NCBI GenBank assembly: GCA_016714085.1 | Contig: JADJNW010000014.1 | Location: 124,001 to 188,000, forward strand | DNA: 64,000 bases | Direction: 5' to 3' | DNA from: Saprospiraceae bacterium | GTDB lineage: Bacteria > Bacteroidota > Bacteroidia > Chitinophagales > Saprospiraceae | Made by a program: the position numbers and the translations under genes | Shown here: piece by piece, positions 53,301 through 61,165 of the stretch | How positions within the stretch are numbered: position 1 is the first letter of the stretch | Layout of the letters: each line of letters opens with the position of its first letter | The notes under the pieces: generated by a model | Database searches by the model: none | What the model saw: only the letters and a program-made list of their open reading frames with translations | What the model was told of the DNA's origin: nothing

Positions 53301-53662
53301 CGAGCGCGTTGAAACCACTCGTGTTGGGTAGAAGTATGATTCGATACAATGTCAATCACCACGCGCATCCCACGGCGATGGGCTTCGTCCAAAAAATCTT
53401 GGAAATCTTCGAGCGTACCATAATTCGGATGGATTTTATAAAAATCGGCGATATCGTAGCCATCATCCTTGAGCGGCGATTCAAAAAACGGCAGGAGCGA
53501 AATGCAATTCACGCCCAAATCTTCCAGATAATCAAGCTTTTGAGTCAAGCCCCGGATGTCACCGATTCCATTGCCACTACTATCGTAAAACGAATGGATC
53601 GGCAAAGCATAGATAATACTGTCTTTGTACCAAAGCGGGTTCTGCGGTGTTTTTTCGGACAT
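50330..53662 (-). CDS. treS: Trehalose synthase-maltokinase fusion (TreS-Mak), GH13 nucleophile replaced
   Basis: 1110 residues. Residues ~1-555 are a GH13 trehalose synthase/maltose glucosyltransferase domain: YALPIHSFYDSSGNGIGDIRGL, DGYDIADF, VVIDIVSNHTS, FLRNHDDLTLAMV, DRNGVRTPMQWN. Residues ~590-1110 are a maltokinase-like phosphotransferase: a long N-lobe, IHGDYHLGQVLF as the catalytic loop and FFIIDFEGEP as the metal Asp. TreS-Mak fusions feed the GlgE alpha-glucan pathway. The GH13 region-II motif reads GVDGLRLTS; residue 207 is Thr (ACT) where the nucleophile Asp is expected. The acid/base Glu (ILIAETNLWPE) and HD are kept. The domain may be inactive as a hydrolase. Confidence 0.9.
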   Translation of the reverse strand: MSEKTPQNPLWYKDSIIYALPIHSFYDSSGNGIGDIRGLTQKLDYLEDLGVNCISLLPFFESPLKDDGYDIADFYKIHPNYGTLEDFQDFLDEAHRRGMRVVIDIVSNHTSTQHEWFQRARKAPPFTPERDFYVWNDTPDKYPDAGIIFSDYETSNWEWDNIAKAYYWHRFYSHQADLNYENELVREEMRKVVDFWFELGVDGLRLTSIMYIARYEGTNCENLPEVHKHIQSLRDYIDRKHPGKILIAETNLWPEGAAQYYGKGDECHMNYHYPLMPRMYMALQAEDRYPILDIFEQTPEIPDSCQWALFLRNHDDLTLAMVTEEERDYLFKVFAQDHNAKINEGIRRRLAPLLGNDRRKIELLNSLLFSLPGSPVLYYGDEIGMGDNIYLGDRNGVRTPMQWNADRNAGFSTCNPQKLFLPVIIDPLYRYEGVNVEIQNRNPASLLWWMKNLVAMRKRLKAFSHGKIAFLDSNNSKVLSFVRSYQGESILVLCNLSKHSQAIELDLKAFEGVQPMEIFSQNKFFEVGEEPYHFTLGPYGYYWFLMEQSEDSEESPKERVIPELETTVEWATFFEHYTSKRRFEKKILPGYMRTMRWFGGKSKKIVSAEVNRFPSIDASGVKAYFLNIGMRYTDGLPETYFLPVMFVTNPERMIHFIKNETKSVICYLKTPEKEGIIIDAIYDERFRDELFWLIKNNFTVNVTDGTLRFESGKTLSALEIEKEDIVSELLKVEQSNSSIIYNNQFFFKLYRKLDTDINPDLELVRFLSEKTNFANSPRYGGGIQYEDFGASYTILGLLQNKIPNQGEAWTAMLDTLSRFYEKTLGKAGKNLEMPDLVRKPRLYFDDTPEPVKKLIESLTYERVTLLAQRTAEMHIALASDYENPDFCPEKFTEHYQRSIYSGHRKLVSEKLNALEKKLSSLPPTAAAETEQVLAMKNEILQCFQEIYSRKIEATKIRIHGDYHLGQVLFNGRDFFIIDFEGEPMLSISERRLKKTPFKDVAGMIRSFHYAAYGQLLLNQNYRKEDMPQLEQWARQWFHYVSNYFLTAYLDRVQGQSFIPPDEEGMRLILRSYLLEKAIYEIGYEMNNRPDWLRIPLKGVLYVMEEYKSVE

Positions 53663-53783
53663 GGTTTAGTCAGTTTCAGGTTGCAAGTTCTATGTTGCGA
53701 GTTTCGAGGGATAAAATAAGGGTTTTTCTGATGCCACCAAAAGGAAAGTTGGAGATCAGTATTATAAAAAGGTCAATTCATAG

Positions 53784-53817
53784 AATTAAAAGAGCTACCC
53801 GCCTCCGCAAATAGCTC
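53784..53817 (-). terminator. Intrinsic terminator downstream of the NAD(P)H-binding gene
   Basis: On the reverse strand GAGCTA and TAGCTC pair (53817-53792) and are followed by TTTTAAT. It lies 35 bases after the stop of the gene at 53853. Confidence 0.6.
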
Positions 53818-53852
53818 AGAATTTAAAATTTAGACAGGATAATATTTACTTA

Positions 53853-54671
53853 TTATAATATGACGGGTGATTTCACTAAATGTTTTTCTTGCAAATATGT
53901 CTCCCATGTAATGGAATCGGGCGCGACCTCTTGGCACAGCAAGCCTCCATTGGCAATAGATTTCATTAATTTTCCCATAATGGGAATATTGATCACTGGC
54001 TTTGATTTGTGATGATATTCTAGCCAAAGTTTTGCGGCTTCACCAAAGTTGAGTACCTCTGACCCACCGATATTTAATATCTTATGCTGGGGCTCATTTT
54101 CGCTGATTTTGATTAATGCTTGCACAACGGCTTCCAGGCTAATAGGCTGTACCTTAAATTTTTTAGGTACAAGTCCGATGGGTAATTTCAAACATAAATT
54201 GATGATTGCTTCCAGGAATTCATGGAATTGTGTGGCGCGGAGAATGGTGTAAGGAATGCCGCTTTTTTGTAATATTTTCTCTGCCTCCAGCTTCGCGCGA
54301 TAATAGGGCATTGGAACTCGATCAACCCCAAGAATTGAGATATAAATCAAATGCTGAACGTCTTTTTTTCTGGCAGCATTTAGCAAATTTTCCATCAGTT
54401 TTAATTCTGGATGATCCTCATTTGTTTGCTTTGGAATACTTGCCAAATGGAAAACCGTGTCCACATCGATCAATGCTTGTTCAAGCCCTTCACCTGTCAT
54501 AAGGTCAGCGCATTGCCAGGGTAAATCTGAAACTTCGGTAGTCGAATTGTAATGATTGATTTTGTCTCGACTCCTGCTAATCGCAAGAAAGTCAAGGTTT
54601 TGTATTTGTAATTCTTTTGCTAAGGCGGAGCCCAAAACTCCTGTGCCGCCGGTGATTAATGCTTTTTTCAT
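53853..54671 (-). CDS. NAD(P)H-binding oxidoreductase (atypical SDR/NmrA-like)
   Basis: 272 residues. The Rossmann motif GGTGVLGSALAKEL starts the protein (T-G-G-T-G-x-x-G). Other SDR features are FHLASIPKQTNEDHP and YRAKLEAEKILQKSGIPYTILRAT. It lacks a clear catalytic Y-x-x-x-K, as in NmrA/atypical SDRs, although Y-R-A-K occupies that place. It follows the ECF41 sigma gene (72 bases) on the same strand. ECF41 sigma factors are typically linked to an oxidoreductase, epimerase or carboxymuconolactone decarboxylase gene that they control, so this is the likely target. Confidence 0.9.
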   Translation of the reverse strand: MKKALITGGTGVLGSALAKELQIQNLDFLAISRSRDKINHYNSTTEVSDLPWQCADLMTGEGLEQALIDVDTVFHLASIPKQTNEDHPELKLMENLLNAARKKDVQHLIYISILGVDRVPMPYYRAKLEAEKILQKSGIPYTILRATQFHEFLEAIINLCLKLPIGLVPKKFKVQPISLEAVVQALIKISENEPQHKILNIGGSEVLNFGEAAKLWLEYHHKSKPVINIPIMGKLMKSIANGGLLCQEVAPDSITWETYLQEKHLVKSPVIL

Positions 54672-54743
54672 AGATTGCTTTTTTGATTTGCCCTATGACA
54701 AAGCAGTTCACTTTTTGTGACAAGCCAGGTAAGTTTTTTTAAA

Positions 54744-55613
54744 TCAGAGAGAAGTTCTTTTCAGATGTGCCAGTTTATTAGGATTTCGCACAAAATAAAG
54801 ATTGGAAATATTCATTTCATCATTTTCAATGATAAGTACGCTTTCTAAATTTTTGCTATCCCGATTAAAAATTAAAAAAGCCATAGAACTATTGATAATC
54901 AGAGACTTAAAGAAGAAATACGGAAAGCTTTTTCTGGCAAGTCCGCGCATGAATTTTTCGACAACCGCCTTGCCAAACAAAGGATGTAGCGCAGCCGATA
55001 CTTTGCCTCCGCCATCGGAGTAAACTACAATGTCTTCCTTTAAGAGTTGAATGAATTCGTCTATATCGCCCGTTTCACTAGCTTTTGTGAAGGCTTCCAG
55101 TAAATGCTGATGCTGATTTTTGTCAAATGCAAAGCGTTTTTTAGGGTTTGCCATTTTTTCTTTTGCCCTGTGGTAGAGCTGACGACAGTTGGCTTCGTTA
55201 TAATCAAGGGTTTCGGCAAGTTCTGCATAATCTAATTCAAAACTCTCCTTTAGAATAAAGACAGCGCGTTCGGCCGGGCTGAGTTTTTCCAGTAATAACA
55301 TAAAACTGTAAGACATATCAAGCTATGATTCAGCTTGTTGATAAGCGTTTTGAATTACAGGCTCAGGCAGCCAAGTGCCGCGATAAGCTTCGCGCTGGCG
55401 TTTGACTTCTGAGAGATAATTGAGTGAACGATTGACAACCGATTTGGCAAGGTATGCTTTAGGATTAGCAATTTGTTCTGGCGCTTTTGCAATCCAATTT
55501 GCCCAAACTTCCTGCACCAAATCCTCACTGATTGCTACCTCGCCAATCATTTGATAAGCGATAGAAAACAAGAGATTTTGGTATTCCAGTATATTTTCGG
55601 GCTTAGGATTCAT
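54744..55613 (-). CDS. ECF41-type sigma factor with SnoaL-like C-terminal domain, in-frame TAG
   Basis: N-terminal part (55613-55323): region 2 ILEYQNLLFSIAYQMIGEVAISEDLVQEVWANWI and linker VVNRSLNYLSEVKRQREAYRGTWLPEPV. C-terminal part (from ATG 55316): region 4 EKLSPAERAVFILKESFELDYAELAETLDYNEANCRQLYHRAKEK, then a SnoaL-like domain with SDGGGKVSAAL, the ECF41 DGGGK motif that tunes activity. Both parts lie in the same frame, separated by a TAG at 55323-55325 (...QQAES stop LDMSYSFMLLLEKL). This is a substitution, not an indel. It may be a true nonsense mutation, a sequencing error or a split protein with reinitiation 7 bases downstream. Confidence 0.85.
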
Positions 55614-55647
55614 AAGAATAATTAGGCATAGGACTTTACTAAATTCC

Positions 55648-56331
55648 TTAATACCGCAAGTCCTCTACATGATAGCCGGGGTACTTTGCTTTATCAAAAG
55701 CGAAGTAATTGGCAGCGAAGGTTTTATTGGGTGTGAATTGGCTGATGCTGATCGTAAAACGCGCATTATCCTTGCCAAAGGCTTTGACGCTAACCACTTC
55801 GTTGGTCGCTTTGTTCACCGTCATCCGCAATTTGGAGTAGTCAAAATTCTTCTCTAAAGGCTTGAATTCAATGTCTTGCACGACCTTGCCGCCCTGGCTG
55901 TATTCATTGACCAAAACATAAGCGAATTTTCCATCTTTGTAAAAACTGAACAGCGACTCCGGCGAAAGGATCGCTTCTGCCTCGTCTTCTTCGGGTATAT
56001 TATTGATTTGCACCTCTTTATTGCCCGTCATCACCAACCAAATCGCTTTGCCATCGCAAATTACAGAGTGGCTGGGCAGCTCTACGCGATATTTTTCACC
56101 CTGGCGAGTCACTTTCCCTTTTTGGGTTTCTTTGGGTTGTTCGGGCAGTTCGATTTCCAGTGTAAATGCCGCTTCCAGCGATTTGTAACCTTCATATTTC
56201 TTGCGCACTTTATCAAGGATAGCTTTTGCTTTGGGATCAGAGTCAGAAGCTTTGTTGTAGTAGGTTTTCGTTTGCGCGAAAGCGCTGATACTCAGGATAC
56301 TTACAAAAAGAAAGAATGCTATTTTTTTCAT
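55648..56331 (-). CDS. lolA: LolA-like outer-membrane lipoprotein carrier protein
   Basis: 227 residues from ATG 56331 (MKKIAFFLFVSILSISAFAQ signal peptide). LolA fold: AILDKVRKKYEGYKSLEAAFTLEIELPEQPKETQKGKVTRQGEKYRVEL, then VICDGKAIWLVM, then long beta strands ending NYFAFDKAKYPGYHVEDLRY. The protein carries lipoproteins across the periplasm to the outer membrane. The four upstream codons (MKYT) were dropped in favour of the signal peptide start. It lies 34 bases before the ECF41 gene on the same strand. Confidence 0.88.
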   Translation of the reverse strand: MKKIAFFLFVSILSISAFAQTKTYYNKASDSDPKAKAILDKVRKKYEGYKSLEAAFTLEIELPEQPKETQKGKVTRQGEKYRVELPSHSVICDGKAIWLVMTGNKEVQINNIPEEDEAEAILSPESLFSFYKDGKFAYVLVNEYSQGGKVVQDIEFKPLEKNFDYSKLRMTVNKATNEVVSVKAFGKDNARFTISISQFTPNKTFAANYFAFDKAKYPGYHVEDLRY

Positions 56332-56463
56332 GGTATATTTCAATTTTTAAAAACAAACTTTTAACGAATGTAACAGTTGTTTATTGACCAAACATTCATC
56401 ATTGGGTAAGGTTTAACATAACTTTTGCTTTTAAAGCAGTGAATCCCAGTCGATTGGGGTGTA

Positions 56464-56494
56464 TTGTTTTATGTTGTTTCATTGATTATCTTTG
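56464..56494 (+). promoter_or_regulatory. Promoter of the first RRM protein gene
   Basis: TTG (56464-56466), 20 bases, TATCTTTG (56487-56494). The transcript would carry a leader of about 100 bases before ATG 56601. Confidence 0.5.
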
Positions 56495-56600
56495 TCTTGT
56501 TAATCGCAAGAGTTTAGCTTGTCTTTTTTAGTTCTTTGCGGCAAAGTCCTAAAATCCATGTGCTACGCTTTTCATTTTTTCACGTTACAATTTTTTGCAA

Positions 56601-56846
56601 ATGAAAATTTTTGTAGGAAATCTAAGTTACAACCTGGCGGACGAGGAGCTGGCAACAGTTTTTGAGGCCTACGGAGAAGTAAGTTCCGCATCTATTCTGA
56701 TGGATCGCAATACCAATCGGTCGAAAGGGATCGCCTTTGTAGAAATGCCGAACGATGACGAAGCCGCCGCAGCAATCAAAGGATTGGACGGTAGCGAATT
56801 GCAAGGCAGAAATATCAAGGTAGAAGAAGCGCGTCCGCGCCGATGA
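56601..56846 (+). CDS. RRM RNA-binding protein
   Basis: 81 residues, one RNA-recognition motif from end to end: RNP2 KIFVGNLSY at residue 2, RNP1 KGIAFVEM near the middle, and the closing strand NIKVEEARPRR. Such stand-alone RRM proteins in cyanobacteria and Bacteroidota bind U-rich RNA and are often cold-induced. It has a ~100-base leader with its own promoter. It is related to the longer glycine-rich RRM protein at 58157. ATG 56601 is preferred over an ATG two codons upstream because MKIFVGNL is the family start. Confidence 0.93.
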   Translation: MKIFVGNLSYNLADEELATVFEAYGEVSSASILMDRNTNRSKGIAFVEMPNDDEAAAAIKGLDGSELQGRNIKVEEARPRR

Positions 56847-56866
56847 ATTTTTATTCTGAATTTGAA

Positions 56867-56908
56867 AAATGCCTGTGTTTGCTTACTCAAGCCGGGCATT
56901 TCCATTTT
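56867..56908. terminator. Terminator hairpin between convergent genes
   Basis: AAATGCC (56867-56873) pairs with GGCATTT (56895-56901), with an inner GCTT/AAGC, followed by T-rich sequence on the plus side and A-rich flank for the reverse strand. It can end the RRM gene and the metallopeptidase gene that meet here. Confidence 0.6.
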
Positions 56909-57992
56909 ATTTTGAACGCAATACTTGTTCTATTTTCTTCAATAATAATTGACCGTTTTCTGAAAAGCGTTCTAAGGCGTATTCCTTTTCCTTCGTTTGT
57001 GCCAGGATCAACCATTTAAAATTATCCGCCAGAATTTCATCAGGATGAATAATATAAAAAGTATTATCACCTATTTGTCGCTGAAAATCAGGTAATTCAT
57101 TAATATGAAGCGGACTATGCCCTAAACTGTCCAATACAATTTGAAAACCATTTACATCTTGCACCACCGGGTACAAATTAAAATCGATATACTCAAAATA
57201 GCTTTCGCGCTCTGGTAGATATGCTGGCGCATTAGCAATAATAATAGGTATAGTCGAAATCGTATCCTGATTGCCAATGGCTAAGCGAATCGCCCAGTCG
57301 ATTTCTACACCGTCAGGATTGAGCAGAAGCCTTGAATCTATTGCACTTGGCAATATTAACACATCGTTCAATTCTTGAAAGCCGATGAGCGCATAAAGCT
57401 CCCTGCGTTTCTCAGGATGTTGTCGAGAATAAATATGGAACACTTCATGCGTGAGTACCTCGCGCAGTGCAACAGTATTGGGCTTTTCGAGCTCATTTGC
57501 AGGAATAATGATCCTATTTTCACGTGTATAATATACACCATTTCCGTAATGTTTGCCTTTGGTTTTAATGAGTTCCAGCTTCCGAGGAAAAATATCGGGC
57601 GACAAGGATTCGCATAATCCTTCGATCTCCAATAAAATTTTTTCCAATATTTCTTGTTCGCTTTCGCTAAAATCCTGCACATCGCGTTTCAAAAAATATC
57701 GGTAGTCATAAAGGATTGAATCTCTTGAAATTTCCTTTGAATAATTTCTTTGCATTTGAATAGACATATCCAATTTAGAAACGCGCTCAAAAAAGCCTTC
57801 GGCATCATCATCCAATATGGATAAAGAAGCTTTTGTGCTGTCTAAAAAAATAAATTGATGCCCAATCGAACGTGACGGAAAGCCTTGTGAAGACTCATTT
57901 TTGCAAGCATTCCATAATACGATGAAAAGCCCAAACGTTAATAGTCTGATAGAAAATACGGAAATTTTTTGTGGCCCTTTGCGTGGTATCAC
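56907..57992 (-). CDS. Zincin-like metallopeptidase lipoprotein
   Basis: 361 residues. A membrane-targeting stretch (SIRLLTFGLFIVLWNAC) ends in a lipobox Cys, so the protein is probably an anchored lipoprotein. The zinc motif H-E-x-x-H is seen in LTHEVFHIYSRQHPEKR; a likely third ligand lies in HPDEILADNFKW, where Glu in D-E-I-L-A-D follows the gluzincin pattern. No closer family is recognised. Its substrate is unknown. It runs convergent to the RRM gene. A more N-terminal start than 57992 is not available. Confidence 0.75.
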   Translation of the reverse strand: MIPRKGPQKISVFSIRLLTFGLFIVLWNACKNESSQGFPSRSIGHQFIFLDSTKASLSILDDDAEGFFERVSKLDMSIQMQRNYSKEISRDSILYDYRYFLKRDVQDFSESEQEILEKILLEIEGLCESLSPDIFPRKLELIKTKGKHYGNGVYYTRENRIIIPANELEKPNTVALREVLTHEVFHIYSRQHPEKRRELYALIGFQELNDVLILPSAIDSRLLLNPDGVEIDWAIRLAIGNQDTISTIPIIIANAPAYLPERESYFEYIDFNLYPVVQDVNGFQIVLDSLGHSPLHINELPDFQRQIGDNTFYIIHPDEILADNFKWLILAQTKEKEYALERFSENGQLLLKKIEQVLRSK

Positions 57993-58156
57993 TTTTTTCC
58001 TTAGTTTTGAACAGTTAATGTAATCGTTTTAAGTTTAGCCGGTCTGTTTTAGCCTCTTTTGCACTCTAAAACCAGCTTGCTATGCTTAACAGAGATTCAA
58101 ATGCAAGCAAGTTTTCTTTTATTTTTCATTAATTCACATTTTTTAATTTTTTTCTA

Positions 58157-58576
58157 ATGAACATTTTCGTAGCAAAATTAAGTTTCAGGACGCAAAGCGA
58201 CGACCTGAGAGAAGCCTTCGAAGCTTTTGGCGAAGTGGATTCAGCCAAAGTTATTGTCGATCAGTTCACCGGCAAATCCAAGGGTTTTGGCTTTGTGGAA
58301 ATGCCTAATGATGATGAAGCGCAAGCGGCCATTGATGCGCTGAATGAAAGCGACATGGATGGCAACACGATCGTTGTTAAAAAGGCAGAACCACGCGAGT
58401 CGCGCGACCGTGGCGGCTTTAATCGCGGCGGCGGTGGCGGTGGCAATCGCGGCGGTGGCGGTGGCTATGGCGGTGGTAATCGTGGCGGCGGTGGCGGTTA
58501 CGGTGGCAATCGTGATCGCAATGACCGCGATGGCGGCGGTTACGGCGGCGGCGGTGGTTACAAGAAACGTTATTGA
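58157..58576 (+). CDS. Glycine-rich RRM RNA-binding protein
   Basis: 139 residues. RRM at ~1-80: RNP2 NIFVAKLSF, RNP1 KGFGFVEM. A C-terminal Gly/Arg tail at ~88-139 is built of GGFNRGGGGG, RGGGGGYGGG and YGGNRDRN blocks, like RGG boxes that phase-separate or bind RNA. It is paralogous to the protein at 56601, with the leader resembling its leader near the start codon. Typically abundant and cold-induced in this phylum. A TTTTTT-rich leader is seen before the ATG, and a strong terminator follows. No obvious target RNA can be named. Confidence 0.93.
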   Translation: MNIFVAKLSFRTQSDDLREAFEAFGEVDSAKVIVDQFTGKSKGFGFVEMPNDDEAQAAIDALNESDMDGNTIVVKKAEPRESRDRGGFNRGGGGGGNRGGGGGYGGGNRGGGGGYGGNRDRNDRDGGGYGGGGGYKKRY

Positions 58577-58631
58577 TTCGAACTTGAAAACACAGCTTTT
58601 TTAAGACTTATACCGAATTTGTATCTCCGAT

Positions 58632-58676
58632 GAAAGCCCTTTAGTGGAAAGTATCTGCTAAGGGGCTTTTCATTTT
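58632..58676. terminator. Bidirectional terminator between the RRM gene and gldH
   Basis: GAAAGCCCTTTAG pairs with CTAAGGGGCTTTTC around a short loop, followed on the plus side by a T-run (58673-58677). The stem is A-rich on the left for reverse-strand transcripts. Confidence 0.75.
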
Positions 58677-59164
58677 TATTGAGGGAGCTTACTCCGGGAT
58701 TGGTTAGTTGCCTGCACTTTCAAAGCTACACTTTGCACACCTTTCACTGGATCCTCCCGCATATACTGCTCTAAAACAATACGATACACTCCAATTTGAT
58801 TGAAATATGCGCCTTGCTGAATGGGAATTTCGATCGTGCAGCTTTTGGAATTGCATTTGCCCTGCCATTCGCCGGCCGGATTGGCAATTTCTAATGAAAC
58901 AGGCTTGTTCAAGTGCATTCCATCGGGGAACGTTGTATGGATTTGTGTGTAAAGGTTTTGGTAAGCAAAATCGGTAGAATGCTTTAATTCGATGATAAGA
59001 TCATATAATTTCAATGTATCTTTTATTTCAAATTCAAAGCGAAGCGAATCGGCATAAGTCCATTCGTTATCGGCAATATAATATGTTTTATTAATCACAT
59101 ATTTTGGACCACAAGCAAGTAAGATAAGGGATAAGAAAGATGAGATGAGAAAAGCTTTTTTCAT
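58676..59164 (-). CDS. gldH: Gliding motility lipoprotein GldH
   Basis: 162 residues. The signal peptide is MKKAFLISSFLSLILLAC with lipobox Cys18. The mature domain follows GldH: DNEWTYADSLRFEFEIKDT, IIELKHSTDFAYQNLYTQI, FPDG, GEWQGKCNSKSCTIEIPIQQGAYFNQIGVYRIVLEQYMREDP. GldH is an outer-membrane lipoprotein required for gliding in Flavobacterium and widespread in Bacteroidota. It supports the taxonomic call for the window. It stands between two terminators. Confidence 0.92.
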   Translation of the reverse strand: MKKAFLISSFLSLILLACGPKYVINKTYYIADNEWTYADSLRFEFEIKDTLKLYDLIIELKHSTDFAYQNLYTQIHTTFPDGMHLNKPVSLEIANPAGEWQGKCNSKSCTIEIPIQQGAYFNQIGVYRIVLEQYMREDPVKGVQSVALKVQATNQSRSKLPQ

Positions 59165-59194
59165 AAGAAGGATTGAAAATAGGAAATGTACTAA

Positions 59195-59228
59195 TAAAAA
59201 CGTGGCAGGTTTTCAAAACCCGCCACGT
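59195..59228 (-). terminator. Intrinsic terminator of dnaJ
   Basis: ACGTGGC (59200-59206) pairs with GCCACGT (59222-59228), with GGTTTT/AAAACC inside; on the reverse strand TTTTTATT follows. It lies 9 bases after the dnaJ stop at 59237. Confidence 0.8.
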
Positions 59229-59236
59229 GTGTCACT

Positions 59237-60411
59237 CTATTTGAAGTAGTCTTTCATTTTCTCGAAGAAACCACGCTCGGTCTTGCCGGGTTGTGGTTGA
59301 AAGTTGGGCATATTGCGCAATTTTTCAAGAAGGATGCGCTCTTCCTCCGTCACTTTTTTGGGCGTCCACACATTTACATGAATGAGTTGGTCGCCGCGCC
59401 CGTAGGTTTGTACCGAAGGCAAGCCTTTGTCTTTCAAGCGGAAAATCTTACCCGGCTGCGTTCCTGGCGGTATTTTGATTTTCACTTTTCCATCAATCGT
59501 AGGCACTTCTACGGATGTACCCAGTGCCGCATCCGCAAAATTGAGGTACAACTCATGCACCAAATTCATACCATCGCGCTGCAAAAACTCATGCGGTTTT
59601 TCTTCAATTGTAATCAGCAGATCGCCAGGAGGGCCGCCTTTAAGGCCAGCGTTCCCTTTGCCACGTAAAGATAATTGCATGCCTTCTTCTACGCCAGCCG
59701 GAATTTCGAGATCAATTGTTTCTTCGCCATAAACGACGCCGTCACCCTTGCATTTTGGGCAGTTGGCAGTCACTGTAGTACCTGCGCCACCGCAAGTTGG
59801 GCAAGTGACAGTGGTTTGCATTTGGCCCAGAAAAGTATTTTTAACCTGACGTACATAGCCAGCGCCGCGACAAGTGGAGCAAGTACTCACTGAATTGCTA
59901 TCTTTTGCGCCAGTTCCGCCACAAGTATCACAAGGAATTTGTTTCTTAACCTTGATTTTTTTGGTAACGCCGGTAGCAATTTCTTCTAAGGAAAGTGATA
60001 CTTTAATCCGCAAATTAGTGCCTCGTTGTCCTCTCATACGAGTGCCACCGCTTGTACGACCACGAGCATCGTTCATATCAAAAAAGTACCAAAAGGACTG
60101 CCCGAATCACCGAAAATGTCACTGAATTGCTGGAAAATGTCTTCCATCGTCATGCCGCCGCTTCTGCCACCAAAGCCACCATTGCCATCTACAGCCGCGT
60201 GGCCATAGCGATCATAGCGAGCACGCTTATCGGCATCACTCAACACTTCGTATGCTTCAGCAGCCTCTTTAAATTTCTCTTCAGCGTCCTTATTCCCGGG
60301 ATTTTTGTCAGGGTGATACTGGAGCGCCAGCTTGCGGTAAGCTTTTTTTATAGTGTCTTGGTCGGCGCTTTTTGACACACCTAAGACCTCATAATAGTCA
60401 CGTTTTGCCAT
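59237..60411 (-). CDS. dnaJ: Chaperone DnaJ, frameshifted
   Basis: Hsp40 co-chaperone that stimulates DnaK. J domain with HPD (MAKRDYYEVLGVSKSADQ, YHPDKNPGNKDAE); G/F-rich linker; four zinc-finger repeats CDTCGGTG, CSTCRGAG, CPTCGGAG, CPKCKGDG; two C-terminal substrate-binding lobes. The first frame stops after SPFGTFLI, the second begins at MNDARGRTSG. Adding one T to the T6 run (A6 at 60080-60085) gives SPFGTFFDMNDARG and a 391-residue DnaJ. grpE lies 86 bases upstream on the same strand, in the usual grpE-dnaJ order. An essential chaperone split in two is improbable in vivo. Confidence 0.96.
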
Positions 60412-60497
60412 AATGTTAGGATTGAGGAAAGAGGGCTGAGGATCGAAGGATTCTTTTGCTCCTACTTGCCCAGCATTCCAATTCCTATATTCTAGTT

Positions 60498-61136
60498 TTA
60501 TTTACCCACAACGACTTTCGCGTGGCGAATAATTTTATCACTCAACATATAACCTTTTTCAATTGTATCTACCACCTTGCCTTTCAAATTATCCGATGGC
60601 GCAGGGATTTCCGTAACTGCTTCATGGAATTCGGAATTGAAGGGTTGCTCGTTGCTTTCCATTGGCGTAAGTCCTTTATTCTCTAATACTTTATACAATT
60701 TTTGGTAAACCAAATTGATACCATCACTCAATTCTTCGTTTTGCTTCGCTCTGTCAAAATCATCCAAAACTGGCAGCAACGCTGTCAGAATGTCCTGCGA
60801 AGCCGTTTTCATTAGGTCAAGTTTTTCCTTGATCGTGCGCTTTTTATGATTATCAAATTCTGCAAAAAGACGCATATATTTATCTTTCAATTCTTCGTGA
60901 TCTTTCTGCATCGTCTTTAATTCCGACTGAATATTTTCTAGTAATACCTGGTGTTCAGAGAGTTGTCGTTCATCAGCAAAAAAATCTTCAACCGTAGAAG
61001 CTTCTTCTTGCTCTGTGATAATCTCTTGGTGTTCAAGGTTTTCGTTTATCTGATCTTGGTTTTCCATTGGCGCTTTCTTGCTCATTTTCTTACGCATTTT
61101 GTTCCACATACCTTTTTGTATCAATTTTTTTGCCAT
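60498..61136 (-). CDS. grpE: Nucleotide exchange factor GrpE
   Basis: 212 residues. The N-terminal ~60 residues are basic then acidic and disordered; next comes the long coiled coil (ENIQSELKTMQKDHEELKDKYMRLFAEFDNHKKRTIKEK) and the C-terminal domain with PVLDDFDRAKQ, EPFNSEFHEAVT-like and DKIIRHAKVVVGK. It releases ADP from DnaK. The start is uncertain because several Met lie in the N-terminal tail (residues 1, 10, 14, 18, 24). It is in order with dnaJ. A direct repeat TGACaaaaTGAC lies just upstream. Confidence 0.95.
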   Translation of the reverse strand: MAKKLIQKGMWNKMRKKMSKKAPMENQDQINENLEHQEIITEQEEASTVEDFFADERQLSEHQVLLENIQSELKTMQKDHEELKDKYMRLFAEFDNHKKRTIKEKLDLMKTASQDILTALLPVLDDFDRAKQNEELSDGINLVYQKLYKVLENKGLTPMESNEQPFNSEFHEAVTEIPAPSDNLKGKVVDTIEKGYMLSDKIIRHAKVVVGK

Positions 61137-61165
61137 TGAAAAAAGTGCGTCATTTTGTCAGTTGT

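Noticed and set aside
58430..58560. The repetitive Gly-codon run in the RRM gene as a mobile or CRISPR-like repeat
   Set aside because: It is an in-frame RGG/GGY tail of the RNA-binding protein. No CRISPR array with regular spacers was found anywhere in the window.
60080..60085. Programmed frameshifting in dnaJ and the other split genes
   Set aside because: The breaks go in both directions, have no common slippery heptamer and no shared downstream structure, and occur in unrelated genes.
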